DNA of 64,000 nucleotides. Source: Planctomycetota bacterium (GTDB taxonomy: Bacteria; Planctomycetota; UBA8742; UBA2392). Positions 26,410 to 34,555 of the stretch are shown here, in pieces. Each line of letters begins with the position of its first letter. The first letter of the stretch is position 1. The DNA lies in assembly GCA_020638675.1 (NCBI GenBank), contig JACKID010000001.1:620001-684000 (forward strand), given 5' to 3'. The notes under the pieces were generated by a model. That model was not told the origin of the DNA. It worked only from the letters and a program-made list of their open reading frames with translations, and searched no databases. The translations under genes were made by a program, and so were the position numbers.

Positions 26410-27387
26410 ATGAGCGCACCGCAACCCGATCAGGTAGATGACAGATCAAGTGCAGCGAAAGAGTTGCGCAGCTTGGTCTATGATCACGACTGTATTGCGT
26501 TCGTGGGAAGCGGACCCTCCACTGGTTCCCAACTATATCCTAGCTGGAACTCACTACTGGCAAGCCTTGCGGCAGCTTGCCTTCCACCACCATTGCCTGA
26601 GCTTGAGCAGATGAGTGCTGAGGAAAAACTCCGCCTTGCTCAGGAGTGTAAGGACGCAGAGCCAGAGAAGTACTGCAACTGCCTGACTCAACTATTTGCG
26701 GTTTCTCGATCAAACCGCCCACAGACTTACGTGGAATTGATGAAGATGCCCTTCAAGGGCTATCTGACAATCAACTTTGACCCCATTCTGATGTCAGTCT
26801 TTTCAGATGCATCCAAGGGAAACAATAACATCGGCCCCACCAAAAGCTTCCCCCAGGGCTTCGGCCAGATTTACTCCTATACGCTACGTGACTTGCCCGG
26901 GCGAAAGCTTGAGACTCGTTCATTATACTACCTCCATGGGCATGCCACCTCGGAACAGCGGGTGAAGCTAGAGGACTTAGTACTCACTACTAGGGACTTT
27001 GAAGAGGCGTACCACCAGTCATCTCCTTTGCCGCACATCCTCCACCAGGCTTTTGCGGAATACAGCGTCGTGTTTATCGGGTGTTCGCTTTCAGAAGAGC
27101 CACTCCAGCACGTGCTGAGAAATTGTCGGGCAATCCGAGACAAAGCGCGTGACATGGCAAACAGCGTCGGAAGAGAGATACGGTTGCCTCGTTTGGTGAG
27201 GCTCGTCGAGACCCCTGCGCATCAGACAAAATTGGAAAGCGAGCTAGGCATCGAGGTACTGGAGTATCCACGAATGGGAGATGACCACTACGGCCTTGTG
27301 CATCTGTTGCGCGAGGCCTTGGGCAGCAATGCGCCTCCCATTGTGGCGTCGGGATATGACCTAGTCGGAGAAGCGAATGAGCTCTGA
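26410..27387 (+). CDS. SIR2-domain protein (defence-type NAD-binding)
   Basis: 325 residues. SIR2_2-like motifs in order: AFVGSGPSTGSQLYPSW (~30), the NAD-site TINFDPIL (~120, usually TTNYD), YYLHGHA (~176) and VFIGCSLSEEPL (~222). Such domains in Thoeris, DSR and related systems hydrolyse NAD+ and stop infected cells. Catalytic Asn and His equivalents appear present (TINFD, LHG). It has no sensor domain of its own. Its last 11 nt overlap the start of the 1,062-residue gene, which argues for a two-protein complex. Confidence 0.87.
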   Translation: MSAPQPDQVDDRSSAAKELRSLVYDHDCIAFVGSGPSTGSQLYPSWNSLLASLAAACLPPPLPELEQMSAEEKLRLAQECKDAEPEKYCNCLTQLFAVSRSNRPQTYVELMKMPFKGYLTINFDPILMSVFSDASKGNNNIGPTKSFPQGFGQIYSYTLRDLPGRKLETRSLYYLHGHATSEQRVKLEDLVLTTRDFEEAYHQSSPLPHILHQAFAEYSVVFIGCSLSEEPLQHVLRNCRAIRDKARDMANSVGREIRLPRLVRLVETPAHQTKLESELGIEVLEYPRMGDDHYGLVHLLREALGSNAPPIVASGYDLVGEANEL

Positions 27388-30300
27388 TCCGTACTACAAA
27401 AGGTTGAAGCGGGCCGAGGCACTAGTCCTTGGGGATCCCAGCCAGGATGCGGCGTCCGAGCTGATTCGGTTGTTGAAAGATCCGCAGTTAGCATCCCAAC
27501 TGTTTTCGTCCACGCTCTCTCGTGACTGGCTCACGTGTCTAGCGGACGCACGCTACTTCGAAGGGGTGGAAGCACGGATTGAAGTGAAGCCCAATGAGTA
27601 CCGGTTTCCCACTTGGACGCCGGTATTGGCGCTGCACGCAAGTGCGCCAGTGGAACCGGAGGTGGTGTGGGCAATAATGCAGGCGATTCCGAAGACAGAT
27701 AATGATTGGGTGAATGGCCACCTGATGGACATTGCTCTCAAGTTGCCGACGAAGGAATTGGCTGCAAAGTGGGCGGAGCGTGAGGCGGCACGATTGGAGG
27801 GTGTTGGTTCGCTCCATTTGTGGTACCCAGTCGGTTGTCGGAAGATGGTCGAGCGTCTTGCAGAAGAGCACGAACACAAAGCCTGCCTCATTTTAGCCGC
27901 TGCTCTCCTTGAACTGCGTGCTGTGGCTGACCCCAGACCGGCGCTTGGGGAATCGCTCGCGAAGGCGCGGGGGGCAACTTTCGAGGGCGAGCGCAGGACC
28001 ACCGTTATGAAAGTCAGCCAGCATGAGTACGCCGAGATTACGGCAATCTTGGTAGACAAGCTTACCCCCCATCTTGGAATGCAGGTTCTTGATGAACTAG
28101 CCACGCTTCTTGATTTTGCGCTCGCGAACGACGGCTATCCCAAAGAACCGCCCGACGATCACAGTTACATCTGGAAGGCCTCAATCTCGGAAGATGAACG
28201 ACACTACGCAGGCGATGCCCACGAGTTGCTCGTTTCCCCGGTGCGGGACGCAGCACTGAAACTTGCCGACAACGCCGAGCAGACAACGCAAGTATTGGCT
28301 TTTTTGTTCGAACGAAAGTGGAGGGTGTTCTGGCGAATTGGGTTGTACGTCGCTGCCAAGACCATTGATCCGGACAACGACGACATGCGAAGACTGGTCA
28401 TGGATCAGCAGTGGGGCCGCGACTGGGCCAAGTATCCTGAATACTTCAATCTGTTGCGCCACGCGTTTTCGGGGATGACCGATGAAGAGAAGTCGCACTG
28501 CCTTGCTTGGGTAGAACAGTACCCCAACTTGGACACCTGGAAGGCCAACTTCAAGGAGTCCAGGCGGCGGGACCCCACAGACGATGATGTGAACGAATAC
28601 AAGGCCTACCGCAGTGTTCGCGCGCTTTGGCGCATTCGGGACATCCTGCCTCCCGACTGGAAGGCGAAGTATGAAGCATGGTCGTCAATGCAGGGTGGTG
28701 GAGAGGCGGCGGAGATCGAGAGCATGCCGAAGGGGATTCGCACCGTTGGAGGCCCAAAGCGTGCTGACGAACTTGAGGAAATGACGGTCGATGAAGTGCT
28801 TGATTTCCTAAATACATGGGAACCGGATACGAGCTTTCACAGCTCTTCTCATTGGGCCCCAGACTTGGCAAGGAACGTCTCACCGGACGTGAAGCGGCGC
28901 CACCGCGATTACATGGAGCGCTTTGATCGCCTGCTTGAAATGCGGGACCCGACTTGGTGTGCCGCTGTGATGAGTGGATTGCGAGATGCTGAACTCGACG
29001 ATGTCGAGTGGGCATCCGTGCTCCACTTCTGTGGACAGCTGGTGGCGTGGGGACCGGACCAAGCCAGCCCCAAAGCAGAACAGTTTCCCAACAGCGATTT
29101 TGCGCGCAGCATGATGTGGTGCAGGATGACGATTTTGGAGTTCCTGAAGCAAGGTTTGTACACGACCGATGACCACCCGGGACGTCCCTTTGCTCACAAG
29201 GATGAAATTTGGGAGATGCTCAAGGAGCTTTCCAAGGACCCGGACCCGCGCGCCGATGACGCGGTCATGCGCAATGACGACCCCGACTACGACATGACGG
29301 CCCTCAACCGTGTAAGGCCGCAGGTAGTGGAGACGGCAATCTGGTTCGGAATCTGGTACGTCCACAATACGAAGTCGCCGGAAGAACGAAGCGAGCGGGC
29401 GAAAGGCTCGAGTATCGACGATGTACCGGAACTCGGTGACCTTCTAAGCCATCACATCAACAAGAGCACGGAACCCCATCCTTCGGTTTGGGCCATTTAC
29501 GGCCAACACTTTGCTCGCCTGCTGTACTTGGGGCGCGACTGGGTGGAGGAGCACCTGGACGAAATACTGCCGACCTACGAGGCGGATGACCGCAAGCGGT
29601 CAATCGTTTGGCGGTCCTTCATCAAGCATTACCGAGGTGACTGGACGACGAGTGAGTTCATGCACGGCAAGTTCCTGGAGGAGGTTGAGCGCCTGGATTC
29701 CGAACCGGATGAAGCGACGGATGATTCAGGGCGCGAACTCGATAACCGACTCGCGTTGCACTTGATGGTCATGTTTTGGTGGAGGGCGATCAATCTGGAC
29801 GGTCAGCTTCTAAGCACGTTCTTTGAGCGCGCTCCTGATAGTGTTCGGGCGTACGCGATCTGGTACTTGGGCAACCAGTACAACGACTTCTTGAAGAATC
29901 CAGACAAGAAGAATGATGCGACCGATCTTCTCAGGGAACTATGGGTAGCCAGGAATCAAGCTGCGGAAGCAAAGGGCGGGAAGGGATTCGAGCAGGAGAT
30001 GGGAGCGTTCCTGAAGTTCTTCACGGCCGGCGGTCCTGTGCACACCGGGATTTACTTGGACCGCGATGGAAAACGAATCGAGTACGCTCCCGAGGGGTTA
30101 CCGCCCTTTAATCGTGACCACTCTTGGGTACTAGATCGGCTGATCGAGAGCCTGACGTGGGCAAAGAGCAGCAGGGCCATGTACGACACGGACGTTGCAA
30201 AGAAGTTTGCCAGCTATGCCGATGGCGACTTGAAAGGAAAGGCGATTCGAGCACTGCGGCTCTTGGTAGAGAGCCATCGGGCAGACTTCGGATTGCCTTA

Positions 30301-30565
30301 CTGGCTGGCCGACGCCGATGACCTGATCAAGGCAGCGGTCGAAGCGGACGACGAGGACGCAAGGGAAGAATGCTACCGACTGATCAACGTCTTGGGTTCG
30401 GTTGGCATAGATAAGTACCGGAGCCTACTGCCTCAGGACCGTGGTGGACTTCGCGTCGCAGAACAGCAACCGGAAGCCAAGCCGAACAAGCCCGCCAGGA
30501 CGCGTGGAAAGAAGTCGGGTGCTAGTCGGCGGAAGAAATCTGGTCGCAAAGGAAAGAAGGCGTAG
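27377..30565 (+). CDS. Large helical repeat protein coupled to SIR2 (probable sensor/partner)
   Basis: 1,062 residues, predominantly helical and rich in Trp and charged residues, without signal peptide or membrane helices. I see no nucleotide-binding or nuclease motif. A segment near 700-760 (VWAIYGQHFARLLYLGRDWVEEH) recalls the helical C-terminal halves of large SIR2-linked defence proteins (DUF4020-like), an impression that a profile search would have to confirm. The last 35 residues are Lys/Arg/Gly/Ser-rich, suggesting nucleic-acid binding. Its ATG is inside the SIR2 stop region, so translation is coupled. In DSR2-type systems the SIR2 and a ~700-residue sensor are one chain; here they are split. 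Confidence 0.75.
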   Translation: MSSDPYYKRLKRAEALVLGDPSQDAASELIRLLKDPQLASQLFSSTLSRDWLTCLADARYFEGVEARIEVKPNEYRFPTWTPVLALHASAPVEPEVVWAIMQAIPKTDNDWVNGHLMDIALKLPTKELAAKWAEREAARLEGVGSLHLWYPVGCRKMVERLAEEHEHKACLILAAALLELRAVADPRPALGESLAKARGATFEGERRTTVMKVSQHEYAEITAILVDKLTPHLGMQVLDELATLLDFALANDGYPKEPPDDHSYIWKASISEDERHYAGDAHELLVSPVRDAALKLADNAEQTTQVLAFLFERKWRVFWRIGLYVAAKTIDPDNDDMRRLVMDQQWGRDWAKYPEYFNLLRHAFSGMTDEEKSHCLAWVEQYPNLDTWKANFKESRRRDPTDDDVNEYKAYRSVRALWRIRDILPPDWKAKYEAWSSMQGGGEAAEIESMPKGIRTVGGPKRADELEEMTVDEVLDFLNTWEPDTSFHSSSHWAPDLARNVSPDVKRRHRDYMERFDRLLEMRDPTWCAAVMSGLRDAELDDVEWASVLHFCGQLVAWGPDQASPKAEQFPNSDFARSMMWCRMTILEFLKQGLYTTDDHPGRPFAHKDEIWEMLKELSKDPDPRADDAVMRNDDPDYDMTALNRVRPQVVETAIWFGIWYVHNTKSPEERSERAKGSSIDDVPELGDLLSHHINKSTEPHPSVWAIYGQHFARLLYLGRDWVEEHLDEILPTYEADDRKRSIVWRSFIKHYRGDWTTSEFMHGKFLEEVERLDSEPDEATDDSGRELDNRLALHLMVMFWWRAINLDGQLLSTFFERAPDSVRAYAIWYLGNQYNDFLKNPDKKNDATDLLRELWVARNQAAEAKGGKGFEQEMGAFLKFFTAGGPVHTGIYLDRDGKRIEYAPEGLPPFNRDHSWVLDRLIESLTWAKSSRAMYDTDVAKKFASYADGDLKGKAIRALRLLVESHRADFGLPYWLADADDLIKAAVEADDEDAREECYRLINVLGSVGIDKYRSLLPQDRGGLRVAEQQPEAKPNKPARTRGKKSGASRRKKSGRKGKKA

Positions 30566-30567
30566 AA

Positions 30568-30756
30568 ATGGGTGTCGGAACCCCACTTGAATTCCACGGG
30601 CTGTCTGCGGGGATGCCGTTCCTGCCGTTGAACCGTATGACGCTGGCCAGGAAGAGCGTTGATGGTGAGACGTTCGATGAGGCATTCCTGCAACGGATGG
30701 TTCACGAGGTGCCGGCGATTGTGCCCGTGCATGAGTACTTCCTGGGATCGACGTAG
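30568..30756 (+). CDS. Short fragment-like protein
   Basis: 62 residues, starting 2 nt after the previous stop. ETFDEAFLQRMVHEVPAIVPVHEYF resembles the extreme N-terminus of longer nuclease-like proteins (pattern DE-x-x-LQ-x-L-x-x-x-P-x-x-LP), whose catalytic part is missing here. It may be a truncated remnant or a true small partner. Confidence 0.5.
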   Translation: MGVGTPLEFHGLSAGMPFLPLNRMTLARKSVDGETFDEAFLQRMVHEVPAIVPVHEYFLGST

Positions 30757-30783
30757 GTCGTATCGGTGTTTGGAGGAAGCATT

Positions 30784-31467
30784 GTGAAGACAAACCAACT
30801 CAGTTCCGCAACACTGAGGCGCATGACTGAAGCGACACTGTCCATGCCCCATGCCGGGGGCCGTGCAGTCGTGATGCGTGGTGGCCTGATAGTGACAGCG
30901 ACACACTGTCTGGAAACGATGGGGGCTGAATCGTGGGCAGGAAGTGCTGCGCTAGGGGAGTATCACATTGAGCGGCTGGTTGCTCACGACGGTAGTGAGT
31001 TCGTGGCACAGGTTTTGGCAGCGGAAGCCATCTCAGACATTGCAGTCTTGGGTCCACTAGACGATCAAGAAGCACCGGACCACGCACAAAGATATGCCGA
31101 CGTATTGGCAAAGCTACCGTCTCTACCGCTCGTTGAACGACTTCCGCGTGTAGGCTCGACAACGCCACTGTGGGTACGGAACGCCGCGGGCGACTTGGTT
31201 CAAGGCGAGATGGAGGTTACTTCAAGCCTGGTGGTTGGGCGTGGGATGTTCTCGATCCGGTCAACAACCCCTGTGGACTCCGGTTCGTCCGGCGGTCCGG
31301 TCATCACGAAATCTGGACGATTGCTTGGTGTAGTAAGCAACTCGTTCGGTACTCCACTTGGCGAGGTCCACGTTTCGTCGCTCCATCTAGCCTGCATGGC
31401 GTTGCCACCATGGGCGATCACACACATCAGAAGGGGCGACGAGGAGTATTTCATCCCCGAGTCGTGA
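30784..31467 (+). CDS. Trypsin-like serine protease (intracellular)
   Basis: 227 residues. A full triad is visible: His in VTATHCLE (~41), Asp in AISDIAVLG (~85) and Ser in VDSGSSGGPVI (~168), giving a chymotrypsin-fold S1 protease. There is no signal peptide, so it is probably cytoplasmic, unlike DegP relatives, and no PDZ domain follows. GTG 30784 has GGAGG 8 nt upstream. Trypsin-like domains act as effectors or sensors in several phage-defence loci. Here it lies 28 bp after the fragment that follows the SIR2 pair, on the same strand, and may belong to that system. Confidence 0.84.
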   Translation: MKTNQLSSATLRRMTEATLSMPHAGGRAVVMRGGLIVTATHCLETMGAESWAGSAALGEYHIERLVAHDGSEFVAQVLAAEAISDIAVLGPLDDQEAPDHAQRYADVLAKLPSLPLVERLPRVGSTTPLWVRNAAGDLVQGEMEVTSSLVVGRGMFSIRSTTPVDSGSSGGPVITKSGRLLGVVSNSFGTPLGEVHVSSLHLACMALPPWAITHIRRGDEEYFIPES

Positions 31468-31500
31468 CCCGGGCAGCCTCAGGTTCGAGACCAGATTTCA

Positions 31501-31566
31501 CTGGCTCCACAGGGTCGAGACTTTGTTTCTCATTGCGACTCAAGGGTCGGGTGGGGTGTTGGGTCG
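31501..31566 (+). repeat. Structured intergenic repeat, copy 3 (subtype B)
   Basis: Begins 33 bp after the protease stop, between convergent genes. Shares GGGTCGAGACT, CATTGCGACTCAA, GGGTCGGGTGGGGT and GTTGGGTCG with copy 4. CTCCAC near the start can pair with GTGGGG near the end; copy 4 has CCCCAC in that arm, a compatible change. Confidence 0.62.
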
Positions 31567-31612
31567 TGGGTGGTCGTCTTGGAGCGTCAACTGTTCGACA
31601 CAACACTAGGCG

Positions 31613-32467
31613 TCATTTCCGACTGGAAAGCAACCCGATCAGCAGGGCGGCGATTACGACCCCAACTCCTGCCCCAACCAGTGCCGCCCCTGCTCCTGAT
31701 CGCTTCGACTCGGCCGGTGGGTCCGGCAGTTTCACGAACTGGCGCATAGACTCAACAACTTCGACGGCCGTAGGCCTGTCTCCGGCGGATGGCGAGGACA
31801 TTTTCTTGATGTACTCCCGCAGCTCTGGCGGGATACGAGCACCGCCAAGCGCGGTCACTGAACGACTGCCGGTAAGCACTTCGACCGCGGTAATGCCCAA
31901 CGAGTATACGTCTGCTGCGGCAGAAAACGGATGGCCATGATCAAGCTCGGGCGCCATGTAGCCGGGAGTACCACAAGCTGAGAAAGTAAGATTGCCGTAC
32001 ACGGGCCGGTTGTTGCGGGCGACGCCAAAGTCCCCCAGTTTTGCAATGAACTGACGACTTCCGGGGACGGTCTGCAGTAGGATATTGGCCGGTTTGACGT
32101 CACGATGGAACGACCCCAGAGCGTGAACAGAGCTCAGTGCGGTCGCAACGTGGCCAACGACGTTGCAAACGTCCCGCCATTGAAGACGCTTGATCATCGA
32201 GTGAAGCGTTCCGCGATCACAGTACTCCAGGACGATGAAGGGTCGCGGTGTACCAAGGTTCATATCCAAAATTCGAACGACATGTTGCTCGTTTGACAGC
32301 CTCTGCAACAGTTGCGCTTCTGACTGAAACCTGTCGAGCGCGAGTTCCTGCTCTCGCAGCAAGAACTTGATGGCCACCAAGCCACCCGTCTGATCCTGCA
32401 CGCCACGAAAGACTTCTCCGAAGCTGCCTTTGCCGAGAAGCGAGACCGTCCTGTAGGTGAACGTCAT
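31613..32467 (-). CDS. Membrane-anchored Ser/Thr protein kinase (Hanks type)
   Basis: 284 residues. All main kinase motifs are present: Gly loop GKGSFGEV (12-19), Lys in VAIKFL (34), HRDVKPAN catalytic loop, DFG, and APE in YMAPELDHG. The last ~28 residues are one membrane helix ending in SSRK, so the kinase domain faces the cytoplasm with no external sensor. ATG 32467 is selected since the kinase fold starts right after it. It is transcribed with the XRE gene that ends 1 nt upstream, towards the protease gene. Its probable targets are unknown; stand-alone kinases of this sort act in some abortive-infection systems. Confidence 0.88.
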   Translation of the reverse strand: MTFTYRTVSLLGKGSFGEVFRGVQDQTGGLVAIKFLLREQELALDRFQSEAQLLQRLSNEQHVVRILDMNLGTPRPFIVLEYCDRGTLHSMIKRLQWRDVCNVVGHVATALSSVHALGSFHRDVKPANILLQTVPGSRQFIAKLGDFGVARNNRPVYGNLTFSACGTPGYMAPELDHGHPFSAAADVYSLGITAVEVLTGSRSVTALGGARIPPELREYIKKMSSPSAGDRPTAVEVVESMRQFVKLPDPPAESKRSGAGAALVGAGVGVVIAALLIGLLSSRK

Positions 32468-32468
32468 G

Positions 32469-32885
32469 TTACTTGCCCTTCCGCGACCTACCCGATCGCC
32501 GTTTAGAGGAACCCTTCGAGCGCGAACTTCTACCGCGCGAATCTGTGTCTTCGAACAACTCGGCAAGCAGCATGGCAAGCCCGACTCCTATCATCCCGCC
32601 GATCAGAGCTCCAAGGACACCGCTGGACGACGATGGCTGCGGTGTGCGGGTCGCTTCGGCAGACTTTTTCAGCGCTCGCTGTGCACGCTTTGCGGTAGCG
32701 GGTTGCTTTGCCATTTCGTGAAGGCGCTGGAGAACTACCGCGTCATAGCGTCCGGGCTGGGCGATGCCTCGCTCCCAGTTGTAGACGGTCTGCTCTGTTA
32801 CGTGCAGGGCCTTGGCAAGTTGCACTTGCGTGAGCCCTAACTGGGACCTGAGTCGGCGTACATAAGTTGGAACGTCCTTACTCAT
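32469..32885 (-). CDS. XRE regulator with membrane helix and basic tail
   Basis: 138 residues. XRE helix-turn-helix at about 15-45 (LTQVQLAKALHVTEQTVYNWE). An Ala/Lys linker leads to a single Gly-rich membrane helix (~90-112) and then an Arg/Ser/Lys-rich tail. A membrane-tethered XRE protein is unusual. It is the first gene of the kinase operon. Two palindromes directly before its ATG are probable operators. The kinase may phosphorylate it, or membrane localisation may couple envelope stress to repression; neither is shown by sequence. Confidence 0.83.
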   Translation of the reverse strand: MSKDVPTYVRRLRSQLGLTQVQLAKALHVTEQTVYNWERGIAQPGRYDAVVLQRLHEMAKQPATAKRAQRALKKSAEATRTPQPSSSSGVLGALIGGMIGVGLAMLLAELFEDTDSRGRSSRSKGSSKRRSGRSRKGK

Positions 32886-32886
32886 G

Positions 32887-32949
32887 CCTAAACAATTTAG
32901 GGCGTGACCCGTGCCAAATCAAGCTGGTACCCTAAACATCTTAGGGTAC
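32887..32949 (-). promoter_or_regulatory. Two palindromic operators upstream of the XRE-kinase operon
   Basis: CCTAAA-CAA-TTTAGG at 32887-32901, touching the start codon, and GTACCCTAA-N5-TTAGGGTAC at 32927-32949. The shared half-site is CCTAAA/CTTAGGG-like. Their centres are 44 bp apart, about four helical turns, which suits cooperative binding by the XRE protein. Confidence 0.72.
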
Positions 32950-33365
32950 GTCGAGGCCAAGCCAGGAGCGCAGAGTTTCGGGTAAGAGTTCCGAAGGTGT
33001 TGGCAAGGCTGGATTCCCCAAGACGTGCAGGGGACGAAAAGTTTGGTGGGAATGCTACGGCTGACCGATCATTCGGGCAGGTCACGCCGATTTCGTGCCC
33101 GTCACTGGCAGTCATTCGACCGTCGTCCAAAGGCTGGCCCGTTAGCATGAACCTGAGAAACACGGATTCGGGGTTGGATTCCACCGGCCCCACTGGGTCG
33201 AGACCTCGTTCCTCATCGCGACTCAAAGGTCGGGTGGGGTATCGGGTTGTTGCTGGTGAGCGAAGAGGCAAGAGCTACCAAACAAGCATTACTCATAGTT
33301 GTTGTCTGAATGCTCCTTGGGCATGCGGAACTCAATGGTGATGTCCGCATCTAAAGGAGCATTCG
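32950..33365. other. Intergenic region holding repeat copy 4
   Basis: About 415 bp between the operators and the 33366 gene. It contains the structured repeat and a CATAGTTGTTGT segment at ~33296 that also occurs at ~12991 before the 13061 gene. No gene is convincing. Confidence 0.5.
33181..33252 (+). repeat. Structured intergenic repeat, copy 4 (subtype B)
   Basis: Collinear with copy 3: GGGTCGAGACCTCG, CATCGCGACTCAAAGG, TCGGGTGGGGTATCGGGTTG. CCCCAC (33188-33193) can pair with GTGGGG near 33235. Confidence 0.62.
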
Positions 33366-33755
33366 ATGACTTTTCCGAAAATAGCATGGCCCTTCCAAAG
33401 GGAGTTGAGCAACCGCTACGTAGTAGGAACCTTCGCGAGCTACGTGGCGGCAGAGAGTGGTAGCCCAAATGTTGCTGAGGGCCAGGAGTACGTTGACCTC
33501 ACTGGGTACGCCAAGTGCTGCAAGTTGGACTGGTCAGAAGCCGCTTCCACTTGCCTTCGATGGAACGTAGAGATCTTCAAGCACCCGCTGAACGATGACG
33601 AACACAGGTTTTTCGTTCGTTACGAGGACTTCAAGAGAGTTGAGCCGGAGCTTCTGCTGCGCAGTCTTGCACAGTCACACAACCGGCTGGCGGCGATGGA
33701 AAGAGAGTTGGCTGCTGCGGGCAAACCATCTGCCAAGCGCAAGCGGAGCAGGTAG
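33366..33755 (+). CDS. Small unknown protein at the island 1 right end
   Basis: 129 residues with AAAGGAG 6 nt before the ATG. No known domain. The middle (VDLTGYAKCCKLDWSEAASTCLRWNVEIF) is amphipathic, and a helical segment LLRSLAQSHNRLAAMERELAA (~98-118) precedes a basic end (KRKRSR). It shares an upstream CATAGTTGTTGT element with the 13061 gene. It is the last gene before the right att site. Confidence 0.62.
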   Translation: MTFPKIAWPFQRELSNRYVVGTFASYVAAESGSPNVAEGQEYVDLTGYAKCCKLDWSEAASTCLRWNVEIFKHPLNDDEHRFFVRYEDFKRVEPELLLRSLAQSHNRLAAMERELAAAGKPSAKRKRSR

Positions 33756-33759
33756 TTGA

Positions 33760-33783
33760 TGGTGTTACAAGATGGTGTTACAA
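33760..33783 (+). promoter_or_regulatory. Tandem TGGTGTTACAA repeats, island 1 right
   Basis: Copies at 33760-33770 and 33773-33783, five bases after the 33366 gene stop and 60 bp before the att core. Same orientation and spacing class as at 5552-5575. Confidence 0.7.
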
Positions 33784-33843
33784 CGCCGCTGCTGCCGCCT
33801 CGAAACCCGCTTGAAATGTGGGTTTGTGCGATATGTCTCTAAA

Positions 33844-33889
33844 TTGACACGGTAGGGGTCACTGGTTCGAGTCCAGTACGGTCCACCAC
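33844..33889 (+). repeat. att core copy 2 (junction of islands 1 and 2)
   Basis: 46 bp identical to 5415-5460; TAAA replaces the tRNA sequence on its left, so this is not a tRNA gene. Serves as right end of island 1 and left end of island 2. Confidence 0.93.
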
Positions 33890-33930
33890 AAACCCGCCTG
33901 TAGAGCCGTCCGGAGCTACAGGCGGGTTTG
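33889..33930 (+). terminator. Hairpin behind att copy 2
   Basis: 15-bp perfect stem CAAACCCGCCTGTAG / CTACAGGCGGGTTTG followed by TTTAA. It resembles a tRNA terminator and differs in sequence from those behind the other att copies. Confidence 0.75.
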
Positions 33931-33935
33931 TTTAA

Positions 33936-33946
33936 TGGTGTTACAA
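33936..33946 (+). promoter_or_regulatory. Single TGGTGTTACAA at island 2 left
   Basis: One copy followed by ACTTCATCTG; the second repeat present at the other ends is missing here. Confidence 0.6.
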
Positions 33947-34555
33947 ACTTCATCTGCTTCGCAAGCCGGTGTTGGCACTCCTGTCCCTACTGAAAATGCA
34001 GCCATGGCAGATTCGTAAGCGAGACCAGTCGAACAACCGAAACATCAAGCTGGGAGTGCAGTTACCCAGAGGGCCCTCAGAGGTGGACCCTTACGCCGAC
34101 AAGCGGGTGGCGGATGTCCATCTCGGCGAACCCCAATTCTCAAGCAAGCAGGGGGCCCCGCTATCAGAGCACAGCGCCCGGCCGAACACGGCCGAGTGCT
34201 TCTATCTTCCTGGCCACATTGGGCTTAGGAAGTCGCCCAAGTCGGTGGTTCGGATCGCCTTCCTCAGTACCCTGCTACCGAACCTGAAAGCTCGCGTGTT
34301 TAGCAGCGGGCACTGAGCGCTACCGCCATGCTGGCTGAAGATGCTGTCTCGCCGCCTTGACTGGTTGCAGGTGCGAGACAACCACTGCCGCTGACGATGG
34401 TAAGCCAACAGGCAGATTCGATTTCCAATGGCTAGCCCGAAGCTCAAGAACATTCAGGTAAGGACCCTACAGAGTTGCCGGCAGGGACAGGGAATAGCGC
34501 TGAGAGCCTCGCCGTTTCATAAGAGGATAAAGATGTCTTTTATGGAGGGCGTGCG
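33947..34555. other. Island 2 left region, no confident gene; diverged terminal repeat
   Basis: About 600 bp with no supported gene. Positions 33985-34165 align collinearly with 40363-40540 near the other end (GAAAATGC..CATGG.AG, then CTTACGCC.ACAA about 100 bp on, then GGGCCCC). The similarity is patchy. It may be decayed end sequence of the element. Confidence 0.45.

Larger units (their letters stand above)
5415..33889 (+). mobile_element. Genomic island 1 (integrase-carrying, tRNA-Val 3'-end integrated)
   Basis: About 28.4 kb bounded by two identical 46 bp copies of the tRNA-Val anticodon-loop-to-CCA segment (5415-5460 and 33844-33889). The first gene inside the left copy is a tyrosine integrase, the usual layout of elements that integrate into a tRNA 3' end and restore the gene. 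Cargo: a recombination-like module, a type III restriction-modification locus, toxin-antitoxin genes, a SIR2-based locus, a protease and a kinase. No conjugation genes are visible, so transfer would need a helper. Confidence 0.88.

Noticed and set aside
12865..33252. Diversity-generating retroelement or retron based on the repeats
   Set aside because: No reverse transcriptase gene is present and the repeats are non-coding without adenine-specific variation.
33844..33888. Second and third tRNA-Val genes
   Set aside because: Only the anticodon loop to CCA is present at 33844 and 40682; acceptor 5' strand and D arm are missing, so these are att remnants.
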